A DNA stretch of 64,000 nucleotides from contig JAIGNY010001587.1 in the NCBI GenBank assembly GCA_020152595.1, forward strand, positions 2,136,001 to 2,200,000, written 5' to 3'. The notes beneath the pieces were generated by a model. The model was not told the DNA's origin. It searched no databases and saw nothing but the letters and a program-made list of their open reading frames with translations. Positions 9,661-21,129 of this stretch are shown piece after piece; position 1 is the stretch's first letter, and each line of letters starts with the position of its first letter. The DNA is from Chiridota heheva (Eukaryota; Echinodermata; Holothuroidea; Apodida; Chiridotidae). The position numbers and the translations under genes are program-made.

Positions 9661-12600
9661 AATTATTAGCGGGCATTCTCATGTCCTTTTTAATACTGAA
9701 GCTGCAGTACAATTCTCAATCAGAAGAAGACCTCACACAAACTTAAATACATCAGAAACATGATCTTCTTCTCCTTATGTGGTGTGTTGTTTCCATGGAT
9801 ATAGGAAGGAATTAGAAAACCAGAAACAGTCCAGTCCATGCTCCCGAACGGGAGATCTCCGGAGTCCTGATTGGGAAATTTTGTCATTATAACCCACAAG
9901 GCATCTTTCCAAATTCCAATTGCTCCAAATTCCAATCGCTCAAAATAAATACATAACGGTTAAATAGGTTTAAGCCGAAGGTAAAAGTAATAGTAATTAT
10001 CTTATATTGCAAACTTTCTATACAAATATATTCAAGAGCACTTTACAAACATCTGAGCTTGAGAGAGCTAGCTGAATACCTCCTGCAACAGACAGGATTT
10101 GGGGAGCAATGAGGGGATTCCCCCCAAACTCTACCCATTTTTCTTTTCAGAATATTTCTTTTCTATGGTATTTCTTTTTGATAAAAAAACAAAATTGCCC
10201 TCAGAAGTAGGCTAAATCTGAACACTTGATCTTGGGAGAGGGTCTAGAACCTTCTTGGAGCCCTCACTTTTTTAAATGTTGGCTACACCATTGCCCCCCC
10301 CCACCCCTTCCCCACACACACTTTCGGTCCAAAATAACATTGAAAAGGCATCATTATTAGGCCTACCAGGGCCGTCGAGAGAATACAGATTTTCTCAGAG
10401 CTTTCCCTGGACCTCACTGGTGTTTGCATAGAGTCCCGAGGAAGTCTCCCTTCCCAACTTTGAAAATATTTCGGCGCCATTATACAGGCTGTAGTCATGA
10501 TAGAATGGTCAAAGAACTAACATAACTATGTAATTTGTATTGTCAGTAAGAATGGAACCCTTGCATCAAGGATGTAAATGGTTCCATTTTCACAAATATC
10601 TTAAAACTGAGATTTTCCTGTTTTAACACAAGGCTTAAAACAGTACAGCAGGGTATAGGTTTTTGACATACCCTTGGATGGCCAGCCATCACTGATGACA
10701 CTTACACGGCTGTGGAAACGATAGTGGTAAATTTATATCCTAACTGATAAATGCAAGACAAAAATTTATGGAAAATAAATGGTCCTAATGTTAAGGGAAC
10801 GCACACCACTGGGTTTAATCATTTTCATTACACATGATGAAATGACTTCGATAGACTTCATTGAACAAAATATGTAAAGAACATACTATAAGCAACCCTG
10901 CATAATAATTTAAAAAAATTTTTATTTTTAATAATCCTGATAATAATCCAAGCACTCTCAGCAAAGTCAAGTTGGCGAAAACCGCCATAAAATATAGGTC
11001 CGAAATTATCATTTTGATTTGACTAGCCAGTCGGGCATCACTGCTCTCTTCAACTAGCCCGATTTAATTTTGTACTAGTCCGACTTTTTACAGTTATATT
11101 TAATGATTTTATTGTGAACACATTTCCATTGCATTGCCATGCCACCCACTGGCAGTTCAACAACATCAACAGCCATTGTCACACCAGTCTTATTATCATA
11201 TTTCATGCAAAATAAATGATGCACCATAGACCAAATTAAATGTAAATGCAACTCATTCAGATGTATTTTGTACCTTAATTATACTACTGAATAAATCAAC
11301 CATGCAATTAAAGAACGCTTTATTAACAACGATTTGTTAATATCAATTTATTTACGCAAAAGAGCTTGAACAATAAAGTATGGAAAATGTTGTTTATCAA
11401 TAACATTCATTACAAGAAGCTTCCCCAAAATAGGCCTATAAATACATGCGACACAAGTTTTCCTATTCTGAACATCTAGAGAAACATTCCACTTTCATGT
11501 TTTCAATATTTACAATATAGTTTTAAAGTCGCCATTACTCCGTGGTTGTATAATTTATTTATAAAAGTATTGGGATATGTAGGTCACTTATTCACTACCG
11601 GTACCTATAATATTACACAGACTTACTGTCTTCTCACATGATGTACATACAGCACAATTGGCATTCCCATTAGCGCAATGAATGATCAACGATAAGACAA
11701 CGCCATTCAAATATTTGTGTGCAGAGGCTAAAGGGAGCTGAGCTTGGGCTCATTAACATAATCATGCAAAAGTTGATAATCCTGATTGGTTACAATATAA
11801 CTGTCCATCTGTAAAGACCTGCTGTGTTCATGCCAAATAAGGAAGTTTCAGGGTGTTAACTTTAAGTCTGTGGAAGATTTTAGAGGGAAAAACTTTTGAT
11901 ACACGTAGAAGTGCATTCATGATATTAAGTTTCAGCCCCGGGACACATTTTTCTTCTTCAAATAGATGATATATTTTTTGTTTAAGTTCTGACGGATAGG
12001 GACTTACCCCAACCCCCAGGAATTGCGGTTCTGCCAAGCATGGATAGATAAGAAAGGGACTTAATTCCTGTCTGCATTTGAGGAAAGTCTGCCCGAACTA
12101 AAGAGCACATCCACATGTGGAAAGTGACTGTCCCCTGACTCCACAGTGATAGAGAACGGCCACCTCCCGTCTGCATTTGAGGAAATTCTGCCCGCAATAA
12201 ACATTAAGTCCATATTAGAGTTTGGTTTAAACAAGGAAGTACTGTGTAGTAGTGCCTTGGTTTAGACTCTGTATTTTTAGATTAAGAGAGAGAATAGACA
12301 TGATCCCACAATGGGGAAAGCAGGGGGAAAGGGGACTAAGAAATTTTGTCTCGAATGAAATTATCTCCCAATGACCAGTCAAAAGATCACCCAAGAACTT
12401 TTTTTCTCATTCAATCGATGTAAAGTTTCAATCCCACAAGTCTAACGTGACTTCCATGAAATTTGTTTCCATGAAATGAGTTACAAACGTTAGAAAAGCA
12501 AGATCCCTACCACAATTTTGTTGCCTATATTACGCAACAAAAGAAAAATATAGGCCAACTCATATTTTGAGTGAATGAATCCAAAGCGAAATGAAAATTG

Positions 12601-13934
12601 CATGATGATGTGTTTCTCATAGTTTATTGGCTTTATAATTTTTTTGTAAATGGGTGTGTGAAATCTAATCTGTTTTAAGTTTGCGTAATGTTTCCCAGGG
12701 ACCTGCTTCTACTGTTTACATGCTAGGCCTTTTGGAACATAACTTTTTTGGGAAAATGTTGTGAAGCCGGACTACGATGGGATAATTGAGATTAATAATT
12801 AGGAAGAACGTTCAAAATAGTTACGTACAAAGTCATTCATGCATTGCGAGGTTTGATTAAAGATATAATTTCCTGGTGAATAATCTGTAAACCTGTTGTA
12901 ACTAAATTAGAAAAGACAAAATACACATCTCTCAATTGAAAATTTATTGGTCACAGTTGGGGAAGAACAACAACGTTGTTACGGTTGTTACTTCCAACAA
13001 CATTAGTGTACATCATATGGGGGCTACAACTTTATGTCAAGTGTACTGGGGACCAAATGCAACTCATTCAGTAGGTATATCCATATATATCTTTCCTTTG
13101 TTCGGGGCAACATAGCCCCTGGCCCATTCCCTGTTAGGGTACAGTAGTAGCAAATTTCTTGATTTGATTTGATTTGATTGATTAATTCTTAATTTGATTT
13201 ATTAATTCTTAATTAGATTGAATAATTCTTAACTTAATTTATTAATTCTTACGCATGAAGACTTATTGGTTCGTTCAATTTCTTATCAGGTTCAATTTCT
13301 TATTAAGTGTGGTGTCATATTACAATTGTGAACCGCTACATATACAGTAGCACAGCTGCATGCAGTTCTTTGTGTGCATGAAACTAATTATTAATGCATC
13401 AGCAGATATTTTCAGTTTTGACAGCAGATTTCATGAAAATTAAAGTATTCTATTTCAGGTATGCAAACAGTAAATGAAAAACTGTATACACAGAGTGTGT
13501 AGATTTTCATGCTCTTCAATCCTGCCAAATTTCACAAATTTTAGGCCCAAAACATTTTGACTAAATACATTGCAAAAATGGGCAACACAATTTAACAGAA
13601 TCATCCCATTTTATAACCTACGTTTGTTTGTTTGTTTGATGAGGTCTTAACGGCACCACGACAACGAAGGTCAAATTGTGCCTGAGAGGTCAGATCATTT
13701 TAGAGGTAGTAAGGAAAGAGACCAGGGGAAGAATAAAAATTCAAGAACAAAAGCCAGAAAGCTGTGATCGAGAGAGGAGGTGCATGGGTAAAACAAAAAC
13801 AAAGTAGAGAGGGGTGGAAGAGGAGAATTAAATATGGTTTAGAGGGATGCATGCTGAAGGAAGGAGACTATTTTATCTGGAGGAAAGAACTATTGAGTTA
13901 AAATAGCGTTGAACTAAAAATTGCTGATTGCATG
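9661..13934. other. Long non-coding stretch with minor local repeats
   Basis: No gene is supported. Visible items are a C-run with GGCTACACCATTG near 10273, a 28-bp direct repeat about 98 bp apart (12070-12097 and 12168-12195, core GTCTGCATTTGAGGAAA), a small hairpin at 12970-12995 (AACAACGTTGTT), and an AT-rich imperfect tandem of TTAATTCTTAA-type units at 13160-13255. Short open frames such as 10815-11012 and 13873-14175 have no recognisable features. Confidence 0.5.
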
Positions 13935-14290
13935 AACGAACGTTTCTCCAAAATTGTGTTAAAATAGCTGTCTTTAACCGTTCGGGGCTAAATTTGAGCA
14001 AAAACTTCATGGACCTTTTTACCATTTGGGGAGCCATGGAGGGGGTGCAAATATCCCCTTTGACCGCCTTCCCCCTCCTCCTGGCTACACTGATGCATGT
14101 CCATGTGTTTAATGCCCTTACTTTCTGGCAAGTGCTCCTTTGTGTACAAAGAACAGAATTATGCCATTTTTGCACAAAATGTTAATGTTTTTTTATTTTT
14201 CAGCAAAAATCTTACTTGAACACCAACAAGGCACAGCTCTCCTTCTCTGCCTTGCCCCATAATGACGAAAACTCACTTTTCTAGGTCAGT
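13935..14290 (+). repeat. Dispersed repeat region shared with 15470, 18510 and 20790
   Basis: The first part (TTTTTACCATTTGGGGAGCC ... GGCTACACTGATGCATGTC) recurs at 15480-15620. The second part (GTGCTCCTTTGTG ... ATCTTACTTGAACACC ... GCTCTCCTTCTCTGCCTTG) recurs at 18530-18665 and, more diverged, at 20800-20930, where TTTTCTAGGTCAGTAAAT is also shared. This is a mosaic of at least two repeat families; ends not determined. Confidence 0.75.
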
Positions 14291-14818
14291 AAATAGAGAT
14301 TTATGGCGACAAGAGTATCGCTGTTTTTCAAACTACTTTTTTCTAAAAATAAAATCAGGACTTTACCAGTCCTATAGGAGTAATCTTGGTATCATTTTTA
14401 AGTCCTCGGATATTTCTTTCACAAAATGAAACTTTTTATAGGGGTCGTATTACAGAATTTTGAAAAAAAGTACATTAAAAAAGGGTATAACTCAAAAATT
14501 GCTATAATATTTACAAAAAAGATCACATTTTTGCTTCAAAATAAAAAACGCAAGTCTTAAGTCATGACAGATAGTATTGGTTTCTGGTCTAATTTTTATA
14601 ATCCCTACCTGCAATCTTTTGTTGTGGAGAAATTTCTTCAAATTTCATGAATTTCTGCTGATTTTTTTCCAAAAAATTGTGTACCTAAACCGTACATGCT
14701 TCGTTGAACCGCCGTTCGAAAGGGCTTGAAATTTCTTTTCATTTGATAAATAAATAAAGGCATACCCCTTCTATTTAGAACCTTTCCTACAAGAAATATA
14801 TTTCACCTCTCTAATTTG
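14291..14818. other. Non-coding stretch, nothing recognised
   Basis: AT-rich sequence without an open frame of note or an evident repeat partner. Confidence 0.5.
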
Positions 14819-14895
14819 AACGACTTCGTGGTGCAGATGAAATATACGCGGCTAGCACGCGCTCGAGCGCTCCAGGTTCGAGTCTCACCGTGACC
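14819..14895 (+). other. tRNA-like segment, possible SINE head or tRNA pseudogene
   Basis: TGGTGCAGATG resembles an A box. Forty bases further, GGTTCGAGTCTC matches a Pol III B box. Between them lies a GC-rich stretch with CGCG arms that could pair weakly. Acceptor-stem pairing and most T-stem pairing fail, so it is not a functional tRNA. It may be a tRNA-derived SINE head or a decayed tRNA copy. Low certainty. Confidence 0.3.
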
Positions 14896-15246
14896 ACTGC
14901 GTAAATATTTTTCTGCTGCAGCTTTCAGGGATCTTTTGACTATTATCATTTTTGATGTTTTTTCATCTTTCCTTCTTTCCAAAAATTACAGATTAGTATC
15001 ATTGGAAAGAAAATTTCATAAAGAATCCAAATATAATTGACCAAATTTAGCCAAAAATTGCTTAATTTGCATATTTTTGTCCAATATTTCCTAAATTGGC
15101 TTTCATTACTTAAAAGATAAACATTTTAGCCTCTATTTCAACCAAACTTGTAACGAAAGCAAATGAAAGGAAAGTTGTCAAAATTGCATATGAAAAAAAA
15201 GTTCCGAAAATTGGGCTCCTTTTTCAAAGCCTTGGTAGAGTTAGGT

Positions 15247-15280
15247 TTAAAGGCTTAGTTTAGTGGTCAACATAGGTGCA
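15247..15280 (+). repeat. Fragment of TTAA-type foldback family
   Basis: TTAAAGGCTTAGTTTAGTGG followed by TCAACA matches the left end of the foldback elements at 61242, 23001 and 20741. Only the end is present; the following DNA is different. Confidence 0.55.
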
Positions 15281-15469
15281 GATTCCAGAAGGGGGTTGGG
15301 GTATACATCCCCTCCATTTTCTTGAGCGAGGGGATAGTTTTTACAATCATCGCCCCACTTTTTGCCCTAGCGATATTCTCACATAGTAATTAATTTTGAA
15401 TTTCACATACTAGCAAATGTTTGTCTTACTTTCGTCAATTTGTCAACGAAAAAGATTGCTGATGGTGTA

Positions 15470-15640
15470 AACAGCGATGCTGTCTTTAACCATTCGAAGG
15501 CTAAATTTTACTCAGATGCAAAATATTTATGGGCCTTTTTACCATTTGAAGAGCCATTGGGGTTGGGTGGGGTCAAATGATCCTGTTGACCCCCCTCCCG
15601 GCTACACTGATGCATGTCTATCTGCCAATTTCAAGTGTGC
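15470..15640 (+). repeat. Dispersed repeat copy (pairs with 13965-14105)
   Basis: Shares TCTTTAACCRTTCG, CCTTTTTACCATTTG, GAGCCAT and GGCTACACTGATGCATGTC with the 13.9-kb copy, in direct orientation. Confidence 0.7.
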
Positions 15641-16819
15641 TGATACCATCATAAATCACAAACTTTAAAGAAAAGCTGCTGGATCATATATCATGAAAAG
15701 TTGGATATTTTAGTCAAATGTACTTGTCAGTTGTATGATTCACCTCTACCCTCGCAATGTCAGGCAAAGGCGAGTCATTGACATATGAAAAAGTGACTCA
15801 CATGTGCATTATTGTACCAAATTGTTAGTCACCAGAGCAGTGACGGGGCACAATTTGATTGGCAATTGCCCCCAAATAATTTTCATTATTGTTACTTGCC
15901 CCTCCAAATGATATTAAATTGTGTGTTTTGCCCCCTCCACCCCACCCTTAATTATCTGACACGCCTTGTAAAATAAAACAAGTTGTTATTATTTTAAGCT
16001 AAATAACTATCCACCGCCATATAAATGCTTCAAATCGTACAATATTAATTTATTGCTATGCTCTTATGAGTATTTCGACCATTCAGCTATCCATGATATC
16101 TGCGTAGCCAGTTGCAGTATGTGTTACCATAATTTGGGTATAAATTGTTACCATAATTTGGGTATCAATATATCACACTCCATTTCTTCAATGCATCTCT
16201 ATAAATTATATAAAACAGTGCTCCCTCAGTACATAAAAGTTTTGTCATCTGGCCAGGCAATCATGAAGAAACAAAAGCTCATGCATGATTTCTTTACAAG
16301 AAAGTCTTGACTGAAAAAGGGTAATAATGGATAAATTTCTTCAACAGATATGATTTTAAAATTACCTGATAAAGTAATTTTGAAAAAGAAACATTGAATT
16401 CCATATGCAAGAGTTCAATAATAGATCAATAATTATAGAGAATTAACCACAAATTCACAATTGAGCTCATATTAGTCTTAACCTTAGGTGTCTATGAGAG
16501 AAAATGTGCTTCATTGATCACATGGAAACTGATACTTCGTCTTCTAATAGGTAGCACAAAATGAATCATAACCCCTATTGAAACCTATGTTGAAAACATC
16601 ACCTGAGGATTTCTCCCCCCCCCCCCCCCCTACTCTTCCCCCTTTATTAATCCTTTCTCATGGGGGTTGTTCTTTTGGCTGCAAATAAATATGTTATTTA
16701 GTTCATTGTGCAGTATGTATTGTTCTAAGAGCAGCAGCGTAGCTATAAGACCCTGCGGGCCAGAGGCGAGCAAGTGGTATATATACATAACTGTGTATAA
16801 GCTCATGAGGTCATTATTC

Positions 16820-17346
16820 TAGACCAATAAAATCTTGATAATTTAAGCTCATTTTGAGCTTTGTAGAATACCATGGTAAAGAATACCATGGTTGGCCCAA
16901 AAGTGTTAAGAAAGCGCAAGGTACCGGCAAGACAAGGTGGAGGGGACCGACATTTTATCAACGTATGTTGATGAAATGTCAATTAATAGAGCAGAAATAT
17001 TTTACAGGACACTAGACCTTGTGGTTGGAGAAATTAAATCCAGATTTTTTGAAAATGATCTTATTATTCTAAGGAACACAGAAACCATATTGATGGGTCG
17101 AGAAGCAACACAAAATGACTTGAATGAAATAATGCAGATTTACCAAATCGACAAGACAGAACTTGAGAGTGAGGTGTACAAGAGCTTGGTGCACTGACAT
17201 GACAATTGGTTTAAGGCAGCCATGGCAAAACGGATCCAAAATAATGAACACTTGACTTCCTCTTCCCCTCTTATTGGGGAGCAAAGCGCAAAATGTGTAA
17301 GCGGTTCTGCCTTCCTTTTGGAAATTATCAAGATTTTATTGGTCTA
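16820..17346. repeat. 25-bp perfect inverted repeat inside the hAT element
   Basis: Bases 16820-16844 are the exact reverse complement of 17322-17346. The right copy lies in transposase coding sequence (encoding about EIIKILLV). The left copy lies upstream of the transposase fragment and reads it backwards, so it looks like a secondary inverted copy, not an element end. Confidence 0.85.
16905..17197 (+). pseudogene. hAT transposase fragment (catalytic-core C-terminal part)
   Basis: One frame reads RKRKVPAR near 16910-16935. A second frame continues as ILSTYVDEMSINRAEIFYRT then LDLVVGEIKSRF, and ends ELESEVYKSLVH before a stop at 17195-17197. The pattern K/R-x-VPxR followed by a Y/F-R-x-x-x-D-x-x-x-x-E-x-x-x-R-F helix is the block before the terminal dimerisation domain in ZMYM/TTF-type hAT transposases. 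A frameshift separates the two pieces, and a stop and probable deletion separate this from the next fragment. Transposase would bind the element ends and catalyse cut-and-paste; this copy is inactive. Family assignment is from motif recognition only. Confidence 0.75.
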
Positions 17347-17588
17347 TACCAACTAATTCGGCATCGTGCGAGAGGTTGTTTTGCTGCTTGAAGCAGCTAA
17401 AATCCTATTGCAGGAGCACCAATGCATCAGCAAGATTGACAGGGTTGGCAATACTTATGATAGAAAGAGAAAGAGAATTGGACATGGATAAAATCATAGA
17501 TTCGTTTGCAAAAAAGAAATGCCGCCGCCATTTGAATTTTGAAAAATATTTTTGTATTTCTAGTGTTTTTCAGTTTCAGATTATTTGA
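17322..17588 (+). pseudogene. hAT transposase C-terminal dimerisation domain remnant
   Basis: A plus-strand frame has EIIKILLV, then TNSASCERLFCCLKQLKSYC, then RSTNASARLTGLAILMIERE and a basic tail ending KKKCRRHLNF. This is the hAT C-terminal dimerisation signature (a small-residue ASxER-F motif, then L-K-x-x-Y-x-R-S-T, then R-L-x-G-L-A). The piece seems nearly complete at its C-terminus, with the stop at 17586-17588. Upstream coding sequence is broken: only about 40 codons separate it from the previous fragment where well over 100 are usual. A non-ATG codon opens the longest frame, as expected for a decayed internal piece. Confidence 0.85.
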
Positions 17589-18504
17589 CAATCATATTTG
17601 AATGCTTAAAATCAAAGTGCTCTAAAACTAGTAGAGAAAACTAAAACTGGGAGAAAACATAAATAAAAGATTCACTTAGATCTAAAATGAATTGTCAGGG
17701 TATTTTAAGCCTCCATAAAGCAACATTACTCATGTAAATAAAGAAATAAAAAGCTAAATATGTTTTGACATGATGCAAGGCAAATCTATAATAGATGGAG
17801 CAAAGTTTCAAATTTTGATAAAATGGAGTTTAAACGATTAGATTCATTGAGCAGTAAAGTCAAAACTCATTTTTGTCAGGACTGTCACACTTTGACCTTT
17901 ATCAAATCAATCCTTTTATCAATCATTTAATTACTTGATATAAAATGGATGTTATTCTGTTAGATGCACAGCTTAAATTAACACTGCGAAGTAAGATTAA
18001 AACAAGTAGCATAAATTCTTTCATCTCGAGTCTAAAGGTTGGAAATTAGCTAAATAAAAAATGGTAAAACTTTTAGTTAGTTTTTTTTTTTTGGTCAAAA
18101 ATTCCTGCCGCCTGATGGGACTCTATTTTTATATTACATGTACCCCCTTTAGTACCTAACAAAGCTAAATGCGGTTTGCCCCCCCCCTTATGATATGCAT
18201 CCCGCCCCGCCGCTGCACCAGTGACTCTGAGGTATGTCAATTTACTTCAGACCCATTTACTTTGTACAGAGGTGAGTGATTTGGAGTGAGTCATTTCACA
18301 AGAAATGTCAGTCACCTAAGTGACTGCGGGGTGCGCCAATGTACATATTTTGGTCACCCAGCTTGATGCAATGACTAGTGCTAACTAACCTTGTCTGGGG
18401 GTGTAGGGGTGAGTCATACAATTGACAAGTGCACTATTTTGAATGTCATTTTACTCTCATGACCTTTTTAGTGAGAAACTTTAAATCATTCACAGAAATC
18501 TGGA

Positions 18505-18670
18505 AATATACGCCCTAACTTTCTGACATGTGCTCCTTTTTCTATGTGCAAAGAACAGAAATGTGCCATTTTGAAACAAAACTTATGGCATGTAAAGAAT
18601 TTGTTCGTTTTCTCTGCAAAAATCTTATTTGAACACCGGTGCAGGGCTCTCCTTCTCTACCTTGCCCCCT
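18505..18670 (+). repeat. Dispersed repeat copy (pairs with 14105-14270)
   Basis: Shares CTTTCTG-CA-GTGCTCCTTT, AAGAACAGAA-T-TGCCATTTT, AAAATCTTA-TTGAACACC and GCTCTCCTTCTCT-CCTTGCC with the 14.1-kb copy. Confidence 0.75.
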
Positions 18671-20305
18671 AACCATACTTGTAGTACTCGAGTCCATACT
18701 CGTACTCATACTGGAGTACATTTTGTGTACTCTTGCCCGTACTCATACCTATGACTGTTGGACTTGTTCTATAGTAGCCTTTGGACTCGTACTCATGGTT
18801 TTTAGGTGGTACGAGTGCAAGTACATTTGTTTCTGTTTTATTAGTAAATTATGATTTTAAATAGTTCTACAACTGCTGTTAACATATGTAAGTAATTTCC
18901 AACTTTTCCTTTACCCTGGGAACAGTAAAAGATGATCAGAAAATGCTTAACTGTTTCTAGCATCATTGTGACACTGAATTATGGAACTTGCCTTTGTCAC
19001 CACCACCACCAGAGATCGCGTTACCGACAAATTTGTCATATATTACGCCATGGCTGAAATTTCTTACAACACAGGTTGTACCTGCGTCGTAAGATTTAGA
19101 TATAGCATGTGAAATATTACGCCAGTTTTTATTAACATAAATGAAAATCATTAACATCTTGCCTCTCTGATGCGATTTAAAGTTTTATTTCACACAAAAA
19201 TGATTTTGAATTATTCCTAAATAAAAGAAAAATGACACAACTATAAGACTAACGGCCGAATGATTCAACATGCACGTAGTACTGTACACATATAGGCTAG
19301 TACATATGCATGATGTACATACAACTGTACTGTGTATGTGAAAGTTTTGATGTTGTTTTGAATGCAGGCTGTCAATTGTCAATGATATTATTAGCTAGGA
19401 TTCTACTTTCCTTCTGTATTGTGTTGATCCTGTATCTGTGAAGTGATCACAATCTGCAAGTCAAGTTACTATACTGTAAAGAAGTAGATGTGTTTGAGAT
19501 CTGAATAGTACATTATCGTTGACAATTGGTCATAGTATATTATCGTTGACAATTGGTCAAAGTTCACTAAAACCTCATGAAAGTTTGGATATGATAAACA
19601 AAAGTATTTTCTAGTTTTTTTGGGATTGTTAACCCAAATTTCATGATTCAACAATCAACATTATACAAGGATTGGGTATGAACTTTTTCTTCATATCTTT
19701 TATGATAATAATAGTCTGATTTTTTAATATTTTTGGAATTTTAAGCACAATTTTCATTCACCTTAGTTAGAGAGGCAGGCCTACACAAGTGTGTGTGTTA
19801 ACAATTACTTGCAAGCTTTGCTAGTACACAGTGCCCTGTACATTACGCAGTGCCCTGTACATACGACGGCAAATTTAACAAAATACAACGGCAAATTTAC
19901 AGAATACGCCAAAATTCAAGGGCTTGTCGTAACCAAATATGCCAGACAAAACAGTCTGACGCAACCTCTGACAACCACCATTACACAGCTGTCACCACCA
20001 TCACCATTACCACCATCATTGTCATTATCAATGACCGTCATCATCATCATCATTATTATTCATCATCATGCATCATCATTTTGCACCATTATCATATTCA
20101 TCAAATCTTAATTATCTTTATTTCATTGTATTGTTACTCTTTTTGTTATTATCACTTATTCAGCACTTTGCTGAATTTAACTATCTTATGTAACGTAATG
20201 ATTACACATAATTGCTTGTACTCATGATCTGTACTCATACTTGAGTACAATCTTTTACTCATACTTATAGCCATGTACTCGTACTCGATACTGCAAAATG
20301 ACAAT
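18671..20305 (+). repeat. Region bounded by ACTCGTACTCATAC-rich segments
   Basis: Two segments (18676-18825 and 20217-20300) are rich in the motifs TACTCGTACTCATAC and GAGTAC in the same orientation. They may be the ends of one interrupted repeat or two separate insertions. Between them lie a direct repeat of ATTATCGTTGACAATTGGTC (19511 and 19540), a CAGTGCCCTGTACAT doublet (19828-19862) and the CAT microsatellite. No coding evidence. Confidence 0.45.
19991..20100 (+). repeat. (CAT)n / (CAC)n imperfect microsatellite
   Basis: A run of CACCACCATCACCATTACC grading into TCATCATCATCATTATTATT. It explains the Thr/Ser- and His-rich open frames at 19791-20227, which are not genes. Confidence 0.9.
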
Positions 20306-20360
20306 TATGTTGACCGTGACTAAAAGGACAACTGTACTCACACTACAAGTCTGTCCATAA

Positions 20361-20660
20361 TACACTTGTCAGTTATATGACTCACCCCTTCTACCCCTAG
20401 CAATGTCAGTCAAAGGTGAGTCATTGACATAATGAAATAGTGACTCACATGTGCGTCATTGTACCAATTTGTGAGTCACCAGAGTGACTCTGGGGTTGGA
20501 TTAATTTACTTCAAACCCATTGACTTTGTACAGAGGTAATTGATTTGGGTGCGTCAATGTACATGCTTTGTCCACTCACTTTGGTGCAATTGACTCACTT
20601 TGGTGCAATTGACTCACCTTGTCGGGCGTGTAGGGGTGAGTCACACAGTTGACAAGTGCA
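20361..20660. mobile_element. GTGACTCAC-type MITE, uninterrupted copy
   Basis: Ends TACACTTGTCAGTTATATGA and, reverse-complemented, TGCACTTGTCAACTGTGTGA, both continuing into CTCACCC. TAA lies directly outside both ends (20358-20360 and 20661-20663), a possible 3-bp target duplication. The interior aligns with both halves of 15719-18433. A 19-bp unit (CTCACTTTGGTGCAATTGA) is duplicated near 20576-20613. It contains no gene. Confidence 0.8.
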
Positions 20661-20740
20661 TAACGATGAGAAACCACATTTTCTAAATGAAGATTAATTT
20701 AAACTAATTATTCAAATCAATAAGCATTCATAATAAACTG

Positions 20741-21110
20741 TTAAAGGATTAGTTCAGTGGTTAGCGTAAATCCTGGGGATCACACAATTCACCCTCACTT
20801 TCTGGCCAAATGCTCCCTTAGTGCAAAAAAATGTGAAGAATTAGTGAAGCATTTTTTAGTCTAAATTCTCTGCAAATATTTACTTGAACACTAATTCAGG
20901 GTTCTCCCTCTCTGCTTTGACCCATAACAATGAGAAACCACTTTTTCTAGGTCAGTAAATAAGATTTATTTAAAGTTATTATTTAAACCAATAAGAATTC
21001 ATTAGAAATTATTATAGGATTAAGTACACCAGTGGTCATGCAAGTTCATCTCATATGACAGAGGAAACAAAATGGTGAAGACATATTCAAGTTTATAGTT
21101 GGGAAACGAT
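20741..21110 (+). repeat. TTAA-type foldback family fragment plus dispersed repeat
   Basis: Starts TTAAAGGATTAGTTCAGTGG, the same left end as the element at 61242. It then carries the repeat shared with 14.1 kb (CTTGAACACTAATTCAGGG, TTTTTCTAGGTCAGTAAAT). A second diverged left end (AGGATTAAGTACACCAGTGG...CATCTCATATGACAGAGGA) follows at 21026-21100. This is a mosaic with no clear right end. Confidence 0.6.
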
Positions 21111-21129
21111 TGTGCATTTGGTATAACCA

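Larger units (their letters stand above)
15838..18215 (+). mobile_element. Decayed hAT-family DNA transposon (2378 bp)
   Basis: It begins CAGTGACGGGGC and ends, on the reverse complement, CAGCGGCGGGGC (10 of 12 matches), typical short hAT-type terminal repeats. It is flanked by 8-bp direct repeats, CACCAGAG (15830-15837) and CACCAGTG (18216-18223), 7 of 8 identical; 8-bp duplications are the hAT hallmark. The uninterrupted MITE copy has the site once (CACCAGAG at 20477-20484). Inside are C-terminal hAT transposase fragments on the plus strand (16920-17197 and 17322-17588). The length is below that of intact relatives, and much of the transposase is missing. A C-run (16614-16631) and a 24-bp tandem duplication (about 16123-16168) are also present. 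A possible N-terminal relic, MKKQKLMHDFFTRKS (16263-16307), is speculative. Confidence 0.85.
15719..18433. mobile_element. GTGACTCAC-type MITE split by a hAT insertion
   Basis: The left end, TGTACTTGTCAGTTGTATGA at 15719, and the right end, reverse-complement TGCACTTGTCAATTGTATGA ending at 18433, form terminal inverted repeats of about 26 bp with three mismatches. The left half (15719-15837) and right half (18216-18433) each align to consecutive parts of the uninterrupted copy at 20361-20660. The 15838-18215 insert separates them. Internal GTGACTCAC/GTGAGTCA motifs recur on both strands. Superfamily unknown; no coding capacity of its own. Confidence 0.85.
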
